In this document: positions 22,501 through 32,302 of the stretch, in pieces
How the letters are laid out: each line of letters starts with the position of its first letter
Numbering within the stretch: position 1 is the stretch's first letter
NCBI RefSeq assembly: GCF_014905175.1
Contig: NC_057788.1
Coordinates: 14,533,404 to 14,597,403 of the forward strand
Reading direction: 5' to 3'
DNA: 64,000 nucleotides
Source: Aphidius gifuensis
Taxonomy: Eukaryota; Arthropoda; Insecta; Hymenoptera; Braconidae
Notes under the pieces: model-generated
Told to the model about the DNA's origin: nothing
The model's database searches: none
The model's input: only the letters and a program-made list of their open reading frames with translations
Position numbers and translations under genes: made by a program

Positions 22501-24126
22501 TGGTAACAATATATAATTAAAAAAGAACAGAAAATTATTACAACAGAATTAAATAGCAATAAAGCAACCCGATGAATGAAACAAATTAATTTTGAGTACT
22601 GAATCTTTACGTTTCTTATTTGATATTTTTTTAGCGATTTAATAAGTAAATCGGTGAATTCAATATCAAAAATTTGTAAGTTAATTTTTAGTACGTATAA
22701 AACATTTTTTAAATGAGAACAATTTTGCAAATAACGACAATATTTATCAACGAAAATCAATAAAATCTAGACATAGAAAGTGCTGAGTAATTTATTTTAG
22801 AAACGACATTCTTAGAAAAACTTAACTCGTAAAACTAAATTAAACGTTTCGTTGAACAACTAAGATAACTTTGAATTAAAAAACTGCAGTTATCGTTTTC
22901 ATAATTTATTTAATTCGCATTCCCTCTAAGTTTATTTTTTTTAACAATCATGAGTCAGAAATCGTATGTTCAAAAACAAATTCTAAATAACCACGTCTAC
23001 TTTATAAAATCTTTATAAAATTTATGTACAATCGATTTTCTTAAAAGTTTTGTGAAAAATTGGCAAATCAATTAAGAAATTTTAGTGAAAATTATATATA
23101 TATGAAAATTTTGCTTAAGCGTTCATAAAATTTATATGGAAAATTTGTAAATTTCTAATTTTATTTAAAACTTTTCACAAAGTTGATATAAAATTTTTAT
23201 AATAATGTGTAAGCTAATTTTGTACATTTCACTTTCTACTTGATTCTATAAGAATTTGTCAAAATTTTATAAATTTTCGATAAAGAAATAAACCAAAAAT
23301 AAATGATTAAATCAGGATCAAACCAAGAACTTTCAGGTGACAAGCAATCGTGTTTTTATGAAGCCACGAATATTTTCTAAGAAAATCGAAAATAAATAAA
23401 TATTACTTTTCTAATTTCTTCTACTAACAACTCTTATTATATATTTGTGTGAGAATTGACAACAAAAATATGATTAAAGCAGTCGATTAAAGGTAGTTAG
23501 AGAAGTAGTATCATTAATTTTTCTAAATTCTAAATTTTTTTATAAAATCAATTTTGTATAATTTTCCTAACATATTTTCTCATGAGTACTACGGAATTTG
23601 TAACATAACACAACGAAAAGATATTTATGAAAAAGATTAATTCAAGCTTTAATGAATAGACTCACCCGAAGACGTCGATGAATATCACGAAGACCTATTC
23701 TTGTAATATGTCGATCACGGGGAAGTTTTAAAACATGACTTATTTGCTGTGATGTACGACCAGCAGTACCTTCGTAAACAGCAACCAGAACAAATGTTAA
23801 AAGTGCTGGTGAAAATGCCACATTTCCTGAATGATGTGAATAACAGTTCAATAATTTTACACCTAAATTATTTATAACATCAGTCATGGTATCGACTGGT
23901 TGATCAACATTTACATTGCGTTGTTTCAAATAGTCGTTTTTTTGATATCCGTAAACTCTGCTTTCCAAAGTAACTAAAGAATAATAATTTTTAAAAAGCT
24001 TTTTCAGTTGTACAAATAACACATATATTTTTTCTAGGTATCAATTCTTTCTCAATGTCAATTTTATATTAATCTCAATTATTTTTTTAACTTACTCAAA
24101 ACGCCAATCAAACGTAACCAAATCAT
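4312..24126 (-). CDS. Divergent secreted serpin with long low-complexity insertion, 7 exons
   Basis: Serpin-fold protein of about 595 residues (usual length near 400). Exons: 24126-24096, 23973-23666, 22469-21848, 20136-19919, 9222-9037, 5178-4956, 4511-4312 (the last is tentative). Splice phases match throughout. A short hydrophobic leader is followed by serpin helix A/B sequence with NVAFSP and YEGTAGRTSQQI, then a residue 150-310 insertion rich in Asn, Ser and Thr, central strands, NVIMVLP, IPSFML, and LGIKDMFEPRAANLSPM. Where inhibitory serpins have a Glu-Glu-Gly-Thr hinge and an alanine run, this protein has a Ser/Thr-rich stretch (residues about 500-529). It is therefore probably not a protease inhibitor. 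Insects have long non-inhibitory serpins such as Drosophila Spn85F, but orthology is not shown. It begins 436 bp below the Ir93a stop on the same strand. Confidence 0.78.
4956..5178 (-). CDS. Serpin exon 6: LGI-helix and reactive-loop region
   Basis: 223 nt, acceptor ATTTAG|TTA and donor GATG|GTAAAT (phase 1). It starts LGIKDMFEPRAANLSPMTPD, a textbook serpin segment (L-G-I-x-D-x-F-x-P-x-x-A-x-L-S-x-M). VYVRDIQQSINVNI and NFMKDD follow, and then a Ser/Thr/Pro-rich stretch. No E-E-G-T hinge is present, so suicide-type protease inhibition looks unlikely. Confidence 0.82.
5440..5760. repeat. Diverged ~22-bp tandem repeat, TTCTTGAATTATAACAAA type
   Basis: About a dozen imperfect units. A similar array with TTCTTGGAAA words is at 58360-58760. 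Non-coding. Confidence 0.7.
6013..7102. mobile_element. 1.09-kb inverted-repeat element
   Basis: Termini TACACTGAGAGAAATnTTAAC inverted at the two ends. No coding capacity; AT-rich with short repeated blocks (CTTCAAGCCTCTA / TTCAAGCATTTCTA, GGGTTAAG-GAAGTTTATTATT). The target duplication is not clear. Confidence 0.65.
7103..8729. other. Serpin intron, nothing identified
   Basis: AT-rich with many T runs. The 89-codon minus ORF at 8345-8614 has no family resemblance. Confidence 0.6.
8730..8980. repeat. Dispersed ~250-bp repeat next to serpin exon 5
   Basis: Shares AAACCTATTTnTTnCTATCAA, GTGATGCACACnGACG and ACAGTGTTAGTGTnTGT with 42262-42515. It ends about 55 bp before the exon 5 boundary. 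Confidence 0.7.
9037..9222 (-). CDS. Serpin exon 5
   Basis: 186 nt (62 codons), acceptor TTCAAG|GAT and donor CAAATG|GTAATA. It encodes DSRYNVIMVLPADS, LIRLLSGETLRHI, VKMQIPSFMLGG and VRLTSYLQM, which correspond to the serpin strand 2B-2C region with the usual hydrophobic-LP and IP-x-F motifs. An upstream in-frame stop fixes the acceptor. It is 10.7 kb from exon 4. A dispersed repeat (8730-8980) ends within about 60 bp of its donor. Confidence 0.8.
9298..9545. repeat. Uninterrupted copy of the repeat that hosts the 18438-19742 element
   Basis: Starts ACACTGTAAAAA and holds TTCTGTAAAATAGAACTTTTT, AATAGTTTGGTT, TTCAATCTGAGTATT and ACCACTCATAT. These are found in reverse order and strand at 19867-19745 and 18435-18310. 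Confidence 0.75.
9565..10363. mobile_element. 0.8-kb TA-flanked inverted-repeat element
   Basis: Termini CCGTCATGGCAYCAGTACTC, about 25 bp with one or two mismatches, flanked by TA on both sides (9563-9564, 10364-10365). AT-rich interior with repeated CGGACAC words. No coding capacity. Confidence 0.82.
10376..10575. repeat. ~66-bp tandem repeat, three units
   Basis: Each unit has AAACAAAAGTGTCTAAAT and TTTTAGACACTATTACGTCT. The two halves of a unit are themselves inverted (GTGTCTAAA / TTTAGACAC). Confidence 0.8.
10866..11524. repeat. Foldback element with GGGAGCCCATCG ends
   Basis: The arms 10866-11035 and 11345-11524 are near-perfect inverted copies. The centre carries two direct copies of a block with CCAATCGATTGGG and CGTTATGCGATGAGGTAAG. 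No coding capacity. It lies in serpin intron 4. Confidence 0.85.
11525..12559. other. Serpin intron, nothing identified
   Basis: AT-rich. A short piece near 12370-12430 (TGTATAACCTC...GACTTTAATAATT) resembles 19545-19595. Confidence 0.55.
13155..13975. repeat. Seven tandem units of about 120 bp
   Basis: Each unit runs CTGTTCAGGAAAGGA-ACAGGAAACC, GAATAAGGTTTCCTGAACAG, ATTCTGACCAGGATA, then an AT-rich spacer. Units recur near 13271, 13391, 13511, 13633, 13755 and 13876. They differ by only a few bases and lie inside element A. Confidence 0.92.
14155..14225 (+). other. tRNA-like core of element A
   Basis: GCATGGCCGCGCGTG then GAGTTCGCGTCCCGC. The second block matches a Pol III B box, and spacing from an A-box-like TGGCCGCGCG fits a tRNA. 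The stems are too imperfect for a functional tRNA. Confidence 0.5.
14769..15906. mobile_element. Composite element B: CAGGTAGGA termini, CAAGCCTG palindromes, tRNA-like core
   Basis: Ends TACCCAGGTAGGA and (reversed) TACTCAGGTAGGA. It is inserted in the same host repeat as element A, whose unbroken form is seen at about 12755-12775 (GGCATTGGGG). Dozens of CAAGCCTG/CAAGCTTG words lie in two clusters (14800-15290 and 15680-15890) around an AT-rich middle with a tRNA-like segment at 15475-15548. Confidence 0.72.
15475..15548 (+). other. tRNA-like core of element B
   Basis: GATGGTCGACATGATAGCGC followed by GGATCGATCCC. It resembles a tRNA D-arm/A box and a B box. It shares the frame ACCCCG...GACATGATAG-GCATT with the core of element E (reverse strand). 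Confidence 0.55.
16690..16975. repeat. Foldback/palindromic repeat with ACTGAGTATT words
   Basis: AATGACTGAGTATT, TTTCATTCGGACTTA and their reverse forms (TAAGTCCGAATAAAAA, GCTCAGTAATGCTC) make a nested palindrome. No gene. Confidence 0.6.
16976..18310. repeat. CCGTCAC-rich composite repeat
   Basis: The left part (17050-17250) has two tandem units of about 81 bp with CCGTCACAATTGGT and GACCGTCACAAAATATTTCGT. The right end (18190-18310) returns to CGTCACAGACGG and GGTCACAAAA words. The middle (17640-18130) holds a different repeat rich in AACGGTTA and GGTTGGA words, with TGCGCAAAAA/TTTTTTGCGCA mirrored. Probably one element inside another. Confidence 0.5.
18438..19742. mobile_element. 1.3-kb non-autonomous TA-flanked element
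   Basis: Inverted termini of about 22 bp beginning AGGTGAATGTCCCTGTTG, flanked by TA (18436-18437, 19743-19744). No ORF of note. The flanks together match, in reverse, an uninterrupted repeat at 9298-9545, which gives an empty site. Tc1/mariner-like by target. Confidence 0.85.
19919..20136 (-). CDS. Serpin exon 4: central strands
   Basis: 218 nt, acceptor AATAG|AGAAC, donor GAC|GTTAGT. The correct frame reads NIWFENHHNDWKYPPFN, then LNFQVNGIAASIISTAYYT, then ILPFAHIHAIHSFAVEFPLD. This matches the serpin region in which a Trp and a Pro-Phe pair are followed by the beta-sheet strands. The longest ORF here is in a different frame and is a shadow. Phase is 1 in and 0 out. Confidence 0.72.
20252..20819. 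mobile_element. 568-bp TA-flanked MITE
   Basis: Ends AGGCAGTATGT and ACATACTGCCT-like, flanked by TA (20250-20251, 20820-20821). A second copy, inverted, is at 34882-35442. It lies just right of the 5' end of serpin exon 4 (20136). Confidence 0.8.
20880..21150. repeat. Palindromic TTCCTTAGCTACTG MITE family
   Basis: TCTTAGCTA-TGCTTGTCCTTAG, an AT-rich AATAAATAA centre, then the reverse. Related copies are near 30890-30960, 31795-31905, 31945-32090, 32150-32230 and 52585-52680. Confidence 0.7.
21848..22469 (-). CDS. Serpin exon 3: low-complexity insertion with RKKR site
   Basis: Acceptor TCAAAG|AGC at 22469, donor CCAG|GTAATA at 21848. It starts SYLNADTFLAGLTL and YEDILRFYGFNVD, which fit a serpin, and then becomes an Asn/Ser/Thr-rich stretch of about 150 residues with many N-x-S/T sites. 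It ends with a basic cluster, SSSRKKRLARSQR (RKKR at about residues 305-308), that fits a furin-type cleavage site. The reading frame is open well upstream of the acceptor, but that part is intron by phase and similarity. Confidence 0.75.
23666..24126 (-). CDS. Serpin exons 1-2: signal peptide and N-terminal helices
   Basis: Exon 1 (24126-24096) is only 31 nt: MIWLRLIGVL, then A|GTAAG. Exon 2 (23973-23666) joins in phase 1 after TTTAG and continues TLESRVYG, so the leader is complete across the junction. Exon 2 carries the serpin N-terminal core: INNLGVKLLNCY, NVAFSPALLTFVL, VAVYEGTAGRTSQQI, SHVLKLP, and ends RRLR before GTGAGT. Exon 1 is too short for an ORF finder and was placed by phase and leader composition. 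Confidence 0.82.
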
Positions 24127-24561
24127 ATTATTAAGAAATAATAATATTTTCTTTTATTTATGAGAAATAACTGAACATTGAATATTTTGCAGTGCTTCAT
24201 TAACGCTTTCAACTAGCATAAAATACAAACTGACAGATCCTTTCGTTTATCTAGTACGTAAAAGCAAAGCGAACCATTGAGACATAAACGAGCATAGGGA
24301 AAAATTGATTTAAGACAGAATAAGGAGGTGGGAGTCAATTAGTTACCCAACTGAACCATGTTGTTTCGTATAATGCTTGCAAGAGGTTTAATTATATCTT
24401 TTACACTTTCTTTTTGATATATTTGAACTGACATTCTATGCAGTTTAGTATATTTTAGACTATAATTAAGATACGATTTTATTGATTGTGTTTAATTGTG
24501 ATTCTATAGGAAAAATGTGCTATTGAAATTCATAAAAGAGTTTAAAGTTATTAAAATTATT

Positions 24562-25222
24562 TCACAGAACAAAAGGAAGGATTAGAAGTCGTTCTTTAGC
24601 AATTTTTCTGCTATATATATAATGTTCAAAACAGAGAAACAAAACTGCTGTAATATATCCAAAAAATAAAACGAAAAAAATTCCTTGCATATCTTGAAGA
24701 TTGACTTTTCGATTCGCAGCAGCAGAATTACTATTTTTTGCGTTCAACCAACACTGATCTTTAGTTGGCATTCTATCATTAATCCATTTGTTTGTGAGAC
24801 CAGCCTCCAGCATTCTTTGCAACCTAACAATAATCAACAATTGTTAATCTAGCGTCACTTATGTTTTTTTTTTTTTGCTTAGTTAACAACGAAAAAAAAG
24901 TCTAACTGAATATTTATGATGTCAAGATAAGGGCTTCCTGCTGGAACAAGCATGAATATTGGTTCTTGAAGAAGTAGAACATCAGTTCCAAGTGAAAAAT
25001 CACAATGTCCAGATGATCGATAATTGTTTTTTATTGATATTCGTAAAGAACTCAACCAATCAATGACGACATGCTTGCCTTTCTTGATTTTATTAATGCT
25101 TAATAAGTAACTAACTGTATCATGTTTTTGACCATGAGCATCATATTCGGGGAGAAGGTTTTTATAGTCAATACCATTGACTTGATTGCTGTTTTTAATA
25201 TAGTCATCAAGTAAACTATCCT
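24562..25222 (-). CDS. Ir93a: Ir93a exons 13-14: S2 half, M4 helix and C-terminus
   Basis: Exon 13 (25222-24907) encodes the middle of S2, ending GSPYLDIINIQ. Exon 14 (24823-24562) begins LQRMLEAGLTNKW, then gives M4 (GIFFVLFFGYITAVLFLCFE), a short basic tail and TGA at 24562. The 83-nt intron has a weak donor (A|GTTAGAC), but only this junction keeps the conserved IQLQRMLEAGL stretch in frame. Confidence 0.88.
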
Positions 25223-28200
25223 CTGTTAAAATAAAGTGATCATAATTTAAATAGAAATAAAGAACAGTTAAAAATGAATTTGATATAATTGAATTGAACA
25301 AGACATACTGGGAATGCTCCATGTGAGCTCTTCTCGACGCTCAAGAAGATCATCAATAGTTTTAACAACTGGTTCCATTTTCGGAAATGTCAAAAAAGCA
25401 ACTAAACTTCCAGAATATGTAGCGACCACGACCTAAAATATAATAACATATGAAACTACACTGAGAAAAATCGAGTCTCGGTTGAACCGATAATTTTCTG
25501 TATTTATAAAAAACTATGTCAATAAATTTTTAATACTTGATGCTACGCGATGAAATTCACGGGAGACCCTGGCGAAAATTTTTCTCCGATATTTTTCCTT
25601 TTTATTCTGATTTCCTGCGAATTCTGCCGATTTACTTCACTTTACTCCAATTTTCTCGGCAAATTACTAAAGGGAAATCGGAGAGAAAAATAGGAGTAAA
25701 CGAAAAATCATTTATTCCGATTCCCGTGAAGGAGAAAACAACATGGCCAAGCATTGGGCCAAGCCTGGCAAAATGTTGCCAAGTCTTGGCTACCACTCTT
25801 GGTCAGTGCTTGCACCAGGCTTGGGGATTGACACCAATTTAAGCTTGGCTACCAATACTAGGCCAAGACTTCCAAAAATTGAATAATTTTATAAAAAAAA
25901 AAATTTTTAATTGTTTAAACAATTAAATTTTTTTATTTATATAATTAATAAATTATTTGACTGAAGACTACACCATAAATATTTGACTTCACCAGGACTT
26001 GAACACGGTACCCTTCTAGTTGGAACTCCAGAGCCTTCCTCACTTAACCATAGCAGCAATAATTAGAGATGAGGAAAATTTGTTTTACTTGAATTTACAT
26101 TATAATCATGGCAATCCAAGAATCAACCGACACTCGGCCGATATATAAATTTTATTTGATTCAGAGCAAAAATAAAACAACTAAGCCCCCCTCAAAATGC
26201 CTTACCCGGAATTTCAATAATAAGTACTATTTTTTTATAGTTCTTAAGGATACAAGAATACGTTTTCGTTGTTTTTTGAAAATTTCGATTATTTTAATTG
26301 TTATTAATAAATGAATTTTTTGCTAATGTTAATTGAAAAAATGATATCTATTGATCTGCTAGAAGGAAATAAATAATTTTTATACAGAATATTGAAAATA
26401 AACCGATCTTTTTAAAAAAAATAAAATAATAAATTTGAATCAAAAATTAGCAAAAGTTATTAACAATTTTTATAAGCAAATGGAAATTCTACTTCTTTCT
26501 CCCTCTTTTTTTACATTTTTTCATTTTACCTTTTTTATTCTCCATTTCATTACGCAACTTTTCACGTTGAAAAAACTCATTAACATTAATATTTAAAAAA
26601 GTTATCAATATTTATCCCCCCCAAAAAAACAGAACGTTCATAACTTCCGAACTAATTGTCGTAAAAACTTCGGATTTGGCCTCAAAGCAGCGTCTCTGAA
26701 AAATCGTCCCTGATCCAGTCACTTCTTTTTTTTTCTTCAAAAATTAAAAAATAGAGAAAAACAAATTTTTTTTTTTCTTCTTACGAAAAATACTATTCGT
26801 ACGCCAAAAATTTATTGATTTTTTTTTTTTTTTCATTCAGTTTTTAGAAAAAAAAAAAAATGACTGAATAGATATTGCCCTTCCTTATGAGGGGCGATAG
26901 AGTTTCAAAAGGTGCGTTGTTTGAGTCTTATACTGAGCTCCAACTTTTGATTAACTCGTCATATAGATATCCTTTGTATAAGGTTTAGAAAGCACGTATG
27001 GTAAAACTCTACAATTTTTACTTAAAACTTTTTTTTTTATAAATAGTAGTTTTCATAAAATAATAAAAAATATGATTTTTTTTATTTTTTCGTAGTTTTT
27101 TTTTTAAAGATAGAACAAAGACTAATAGAATTTAAACGTACACTCTCAGAGGTGATAGAATTTTGAAAACCTCGTTTTTTAAGCCCAATTTCAAGTTTTT
27201 CTGTAAATTCTAACAAAAGTTATGAAATCAATTATATTATCGTGCATAGATTAACTGAAATGAATAGAAAGAAAAGATTATATATAACATTTTCTTTTAC
27301 ATTTCAGAAAACGAACACTAAGTAGGTGGGGGACAACATTCGACTCAATATGATCTAATTTAAAAATATATAGATCCATAACGCTTAAAAAGTGACATTC
27401 GGTGTAAGAAAAATTTCACCATCTAGATCTTACAAATTGTACTATAAAAAATTCTCCAATATGAATAATTGAAAAAAAAAAAATATCCGATAAATTCTAA
27501 AATATACAAATGAAATATTGTGTGACAGAGCTTTTAAAGTGTTAAAATTCCTAAAATGTAGAAAAGGAACAACGACTAAATTGTCACAGGGATTTGAAAA
27601 ACCAATAATAACATAATGCGTATTACTTGGAAAAGAAATGTCCTCGTTATTAATATCCTTCTGTGACTTACCACGAGCCTAAGACATTACCTGACAATGT
27701 GACAGAGATTTTAAAAATTAAAAAAAAAAATCTATATTTCAGATCAAAATTATTTCTGTGATATAAGTTTCAGTTATTCGTAGATGACAATTACTGTTCA
27801 TTATTCTTTTCAGATTTCGATTACCTAAAAAAATATTCTCTATTTTAGAAAAATTTGATTATACGTTATCGAAGTTTCCATCATCTGTAGGTGGCAAGGA
27901 CTGTCTTATACAAAAACATGTGTTACATTAAGATTCAACTATTTATGCACACTGAGAAAAAAAAATAACAATTTTTACTATGCTAGCAGGGTAATCGTCG
28001 GGTAAAACTCGATTTTGGGGTTTTTTCATGTTCTGATATATAAAAATTATTGTTTAGATTATATAAATTACTTTGCAGCACAGTAAAAATTGGGATATGC
28101 CAGGGTAGTATTTATTGGTATAACAAATATTGATAAGCTTAATACAATTATTACAGTTTTATTCAAATAAAATACTGAGCTTTGGATAATTTTTATTGTG

Positions 28201-30975
28201 CTGAACACTAAACATTACTCTGCAGCATGGTAAAATTCAACCCTCGGTAATCTTCGGCGCTGTTCGATAATTATCGTGTCAGGCTTTTGTTATTTTTGTT
28301 ATTGTGAGACGCACATTTAGGTATTTGTACGTCCAACGGTCTAACGGCCTCCGTAATTATACATAATATTGATATTAATTAATTCAAGTGAATAAAAAAG
28401 TGCAGTTATCTAAGAAAAATCTACGACTTAATTTGAGTACTTTTACTCGCTAATTATTTATAGATATCACTAGTGAAATGGAAGTGTGAACATAATTTGT
28501 GTGCAGTTTTCATTTGTTTATCGTGAATTTGATAGCAGTGAGGATGGTCTCAATTTTTATATTATAAACAATATTTTAATGGAAACATCCACACAATATT
28601 ATTTTATAACAAAAAAATTATTAGCTGTATTTTTAAATGAACACACCGAGCATTATGAAGTTAATAAAAAAATTTTGTCGTGAAAAATTTAGATTTGAAT
28701 AAAATATATAATTATAAGTTAACTTATATAACACAAACACCAAATACAGAATTTATTGTTAAAAATTGGATATAAAAAAAAATACATTAAATAAAAATTT
28801 TATTTTGAGTATCGTTATTTAATTTCCCTTTCATTTATTTTTTAAGCAATATTTAAAAAGATATTTGGAATTTTTATTAATTCAAATAATAAAAATTGTT
28901 GGTAATACATCAAACTTTACTTATCGACACTATATTTTTTAGTGTGTATGTATAGTTAAAATTACTGTGCTTGGCATGGTAATTTTTGTCCAGCCGAAAT
29001 ACAAAATTAAATGGCACGAAGGGTAAAAATTATTGTTCCCATTGTAATATATGTTAAACTTACAAAATACCCGGCCTTTACTACGCAGCACAGTAATTTT
29101 TATTTGATTTTAGTTGTAAAAATTGTTATTTTTTTTTCTCAGTGTGACAATCAGAATTTTACAGTTTGTTTTTTAGTACTGTACTGTAGTAAAAACTTGA
29201 TTCAATTAAAACCACGCATTCGAATATGCATCCAAATTAACAATATTCTTAATAGTTCCGACCAAGACACGATTTTTCTCAGTGTATACATCAAGGACAG
29301 AAAAGATAAAATAATATATTTGATTTTCAACGTACCATTACCACCAGCCACCAAGTAGCTACTACAAGGCGAGCTCCATTAGATTTCGGTAAATGCATTC
29401 CTCCTGTTACAAAATAAATTTAAATTTTTTATATAATAGAGTATAATATAAAATATATAATTATAAGTATATAATATAAGTATATAATATAAACAATTCA
29501 GGTAAAAATAATTTCTTTGAGTAAATCATAGATAAATGCAATAGAGATGCAAGAAGTAATCGTGTATAATTGAGGTAACTCGAAAAAAAATAATCTCATA
29601 GACGGACTACTTTTTTGTGCTAAAAGGGCAGGCTCTGATCAATGCTTACATAAAATAAATGAGTGCCCTCTATTATATAATATTTAATCACAATGAAAAT
29701 TTTATCATTCCTTGACTATTTTTAAATTTACACGAAAAAAAGTTTCTTAAATCTACAAAAATGAATAAACGCGAATACATTAACAAGGTTCCCATAGGAT
29801 GCCTACTCTGAAATTTCGACACAATCCTTATTTTGGTTCACATAATTTACCCTCAAAAAATTAGAATTTGAAATAATGTCCAAATTGGAGTTTACTCTAT
29901 ATTAAGGGGGTATTTTTTTTTTTTAAGGGTTGAAAATGGTCAGAAAAATCCGAAAAAATTCAGGAATGCTATTGGTAGTGTTTACAACGGAAAAAAAAAT
30001 TGGGACCGAAATCAGAGATGGTCAGGGTTCAGACTGTCCGAAGTGACGTGGAATGCCCTATATATATGAGCAAAAACGCCAATTATAGACATAGGTTTGG
30101 GTGATACCTCCTCAGAACTTCTTGAAATTTTGACAAATTATAGTTCTCGATAAAATACACGTATGTATTTTTTTCTTTTATTTTTCCATCTATTATTTTG
30201 GCACTTATTGTATGGGGCATTTCATTGATATTGGTTTTTTTTGTTTTTTTTTTGGTTTTTTTTTTTAGTATCTTGTCGGTGAATGAAAATCTAAAAAATA
30301 ATTATTTTTTGAGTGAAATTTTCTCAGCTAATGAAAAAAATATCACTTTTTTTTTTTTGACATTTATAACACTTTGAAAATCGAGTTTTTCACAACAAAA
30401 GCTGATTTAGTTGCGTTTACATTATTATACCTTCTTATTTGTTTACATACTTATTATACTTATTGACCTTTTTTTCGATAGTAGCCTATCATTTTTTGTT
30501 CATGATGCTGTTGGAATCCGAATAGAACACATTATTCCAGTTAAAGAAGCCAGCGAATATATGTTGATCAAATTTAGTATGATACAGAACATAAGACTTG
30601 TCATAAGGGTTAGTGACTATGTCTGTAAAGTACCACGTTTCATTAGAAAGAATATGTGATAAATTTTTTATTAAAATAATATTTATTGTGTAATGTGACT
30701 TACATTTTAATAAATAATGAAGAATCTTTGTTATGAATGAATTAACCTGTAGAACTCGCTCTATATTATTATTTGTAACTTGGGTTCACTAATTAATAAA
30801 TATTATGTTCTATGGAGGTTAATATAATTGCTAAAGAATTATGTTTTAAGGAAATAATGTTGCTCAAAATATGATTCAACCTCAATTCCTTACCTACATC
30901 TTTTTCTTAGCTACTGCTTTTCCTTTGACATTTTAATTTATCAAATAAACAATAAACATGCAATTTTATTTTTTA

Positions 30976-31055
<80 letters not shown>

Positions 31056-32234
31056 GACTTACATGCTCACCATTTTTCGACACCTTGTATAAACATGCCA
31101 AAACTGACATATGAAACAAAAACTATCAGAATTTTTAACATTTACAACTGAATGAGTATGTGCCACGAAAGATGAATTACCACCTTGCAGTGGTATGTAA
31201 TCTTTACTTGGATTTCAAGATGAAGAATTCCAAGCAGTTTCCAACCAGATCCTTTAAATTTAGCTTCCTCAACATCTTCTATAAAATGATTTAAATTTTT
31301 TTTAAATAATTGACTTAGATCTGATGATTGTAAAACCTCAAAACTGCCTTCATTAAAATATTTTGTTTCAACTTCCGCACTATTATCAGATGGTTTTTCA
31401 ATTTCATAGTTCAAAGCTAATACAGTATTGACTTCGGGTGCATTTTTATCTTGTGAAATAAGAGCTATCTGACTAATTAACTGTACATGTATAAAACTTA
31501 TTTATACTGCTAAATATAGCTATACCTATATAACCTTATAAAGGTATATAAAGTTATATTTAATTGTGTACCTTTAAAACGATCGTTCCTTGGGTAAAAA
31601 TATCTTCGTATATTCATTTACAAGTTTATATACTTTTATAAAACTGTATAAAACTTTATACAGCTACATACAGTTATGTATAATCTAAGTCGATTTTCGA
31701 CGGTCGACATCCAACGGACGTCGAAAATCGAGCTCGGATCGACGTCGAAACGTTATGCGAGGAACGCTCGATTCGACGTTGATCCAGAGGGAGCCCTGCT
31801 ACTGCTTCCCCTTGGACATTTTAATTTATTAAATAAATAGTATACATGCAATTTTATTTTTAAAAAATAAAAATTTACAAGGAAAAGATGTAGCTAAGGA
31901 ATTAAGGTTGCCAAAAATTTATATTTTAAGCAACATTATTTCCTTGAATCATAATTCTTCGCTACATATTTTCCTTAGTTACTGCTTTTCTATGACATTT
32001 TGATTTATTAAATAAATAATATACATGCACTTTTAGTTTTAAAAAATAAAAATGTCCAAGGAAAAGCAGTAGCTAAGGAATTAAGGTTGCTAAAGAATTA
32101 TGTTTTAAGGAAATAATGTTGCTCAAAATATGATTCAACCTCAATTCCTTACCTACATCTTTTTCTTAGCTACTGCTTTTCCTTTGACATTTTAATTTAT
32201 CAAATAAACAATAAACATGCAATTTTATTTTTTA

Positions 32235-32302
<68 letters not shown>

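Noticed and set aside
28486..29358. Plus-strand ORFs at 28486-28683 and 29011-29358
   Set aside because: The first lies inside the 1.2-kb inverted-repeat element. The second runs antisense over its right end and Ir93a exon 11. Neither has family motifs.
30411..30659. 82-codon plus ORF after the dispersed repeat
   Set aside because: No recognised motif, and part of it overlaps the repeat copy 30050-30412.
30979..32302. CRISPR-like or other regular array in the ATC runs
   Set aside because: Plain trinucleotide microsatellites without spacers, in a eukaryote.
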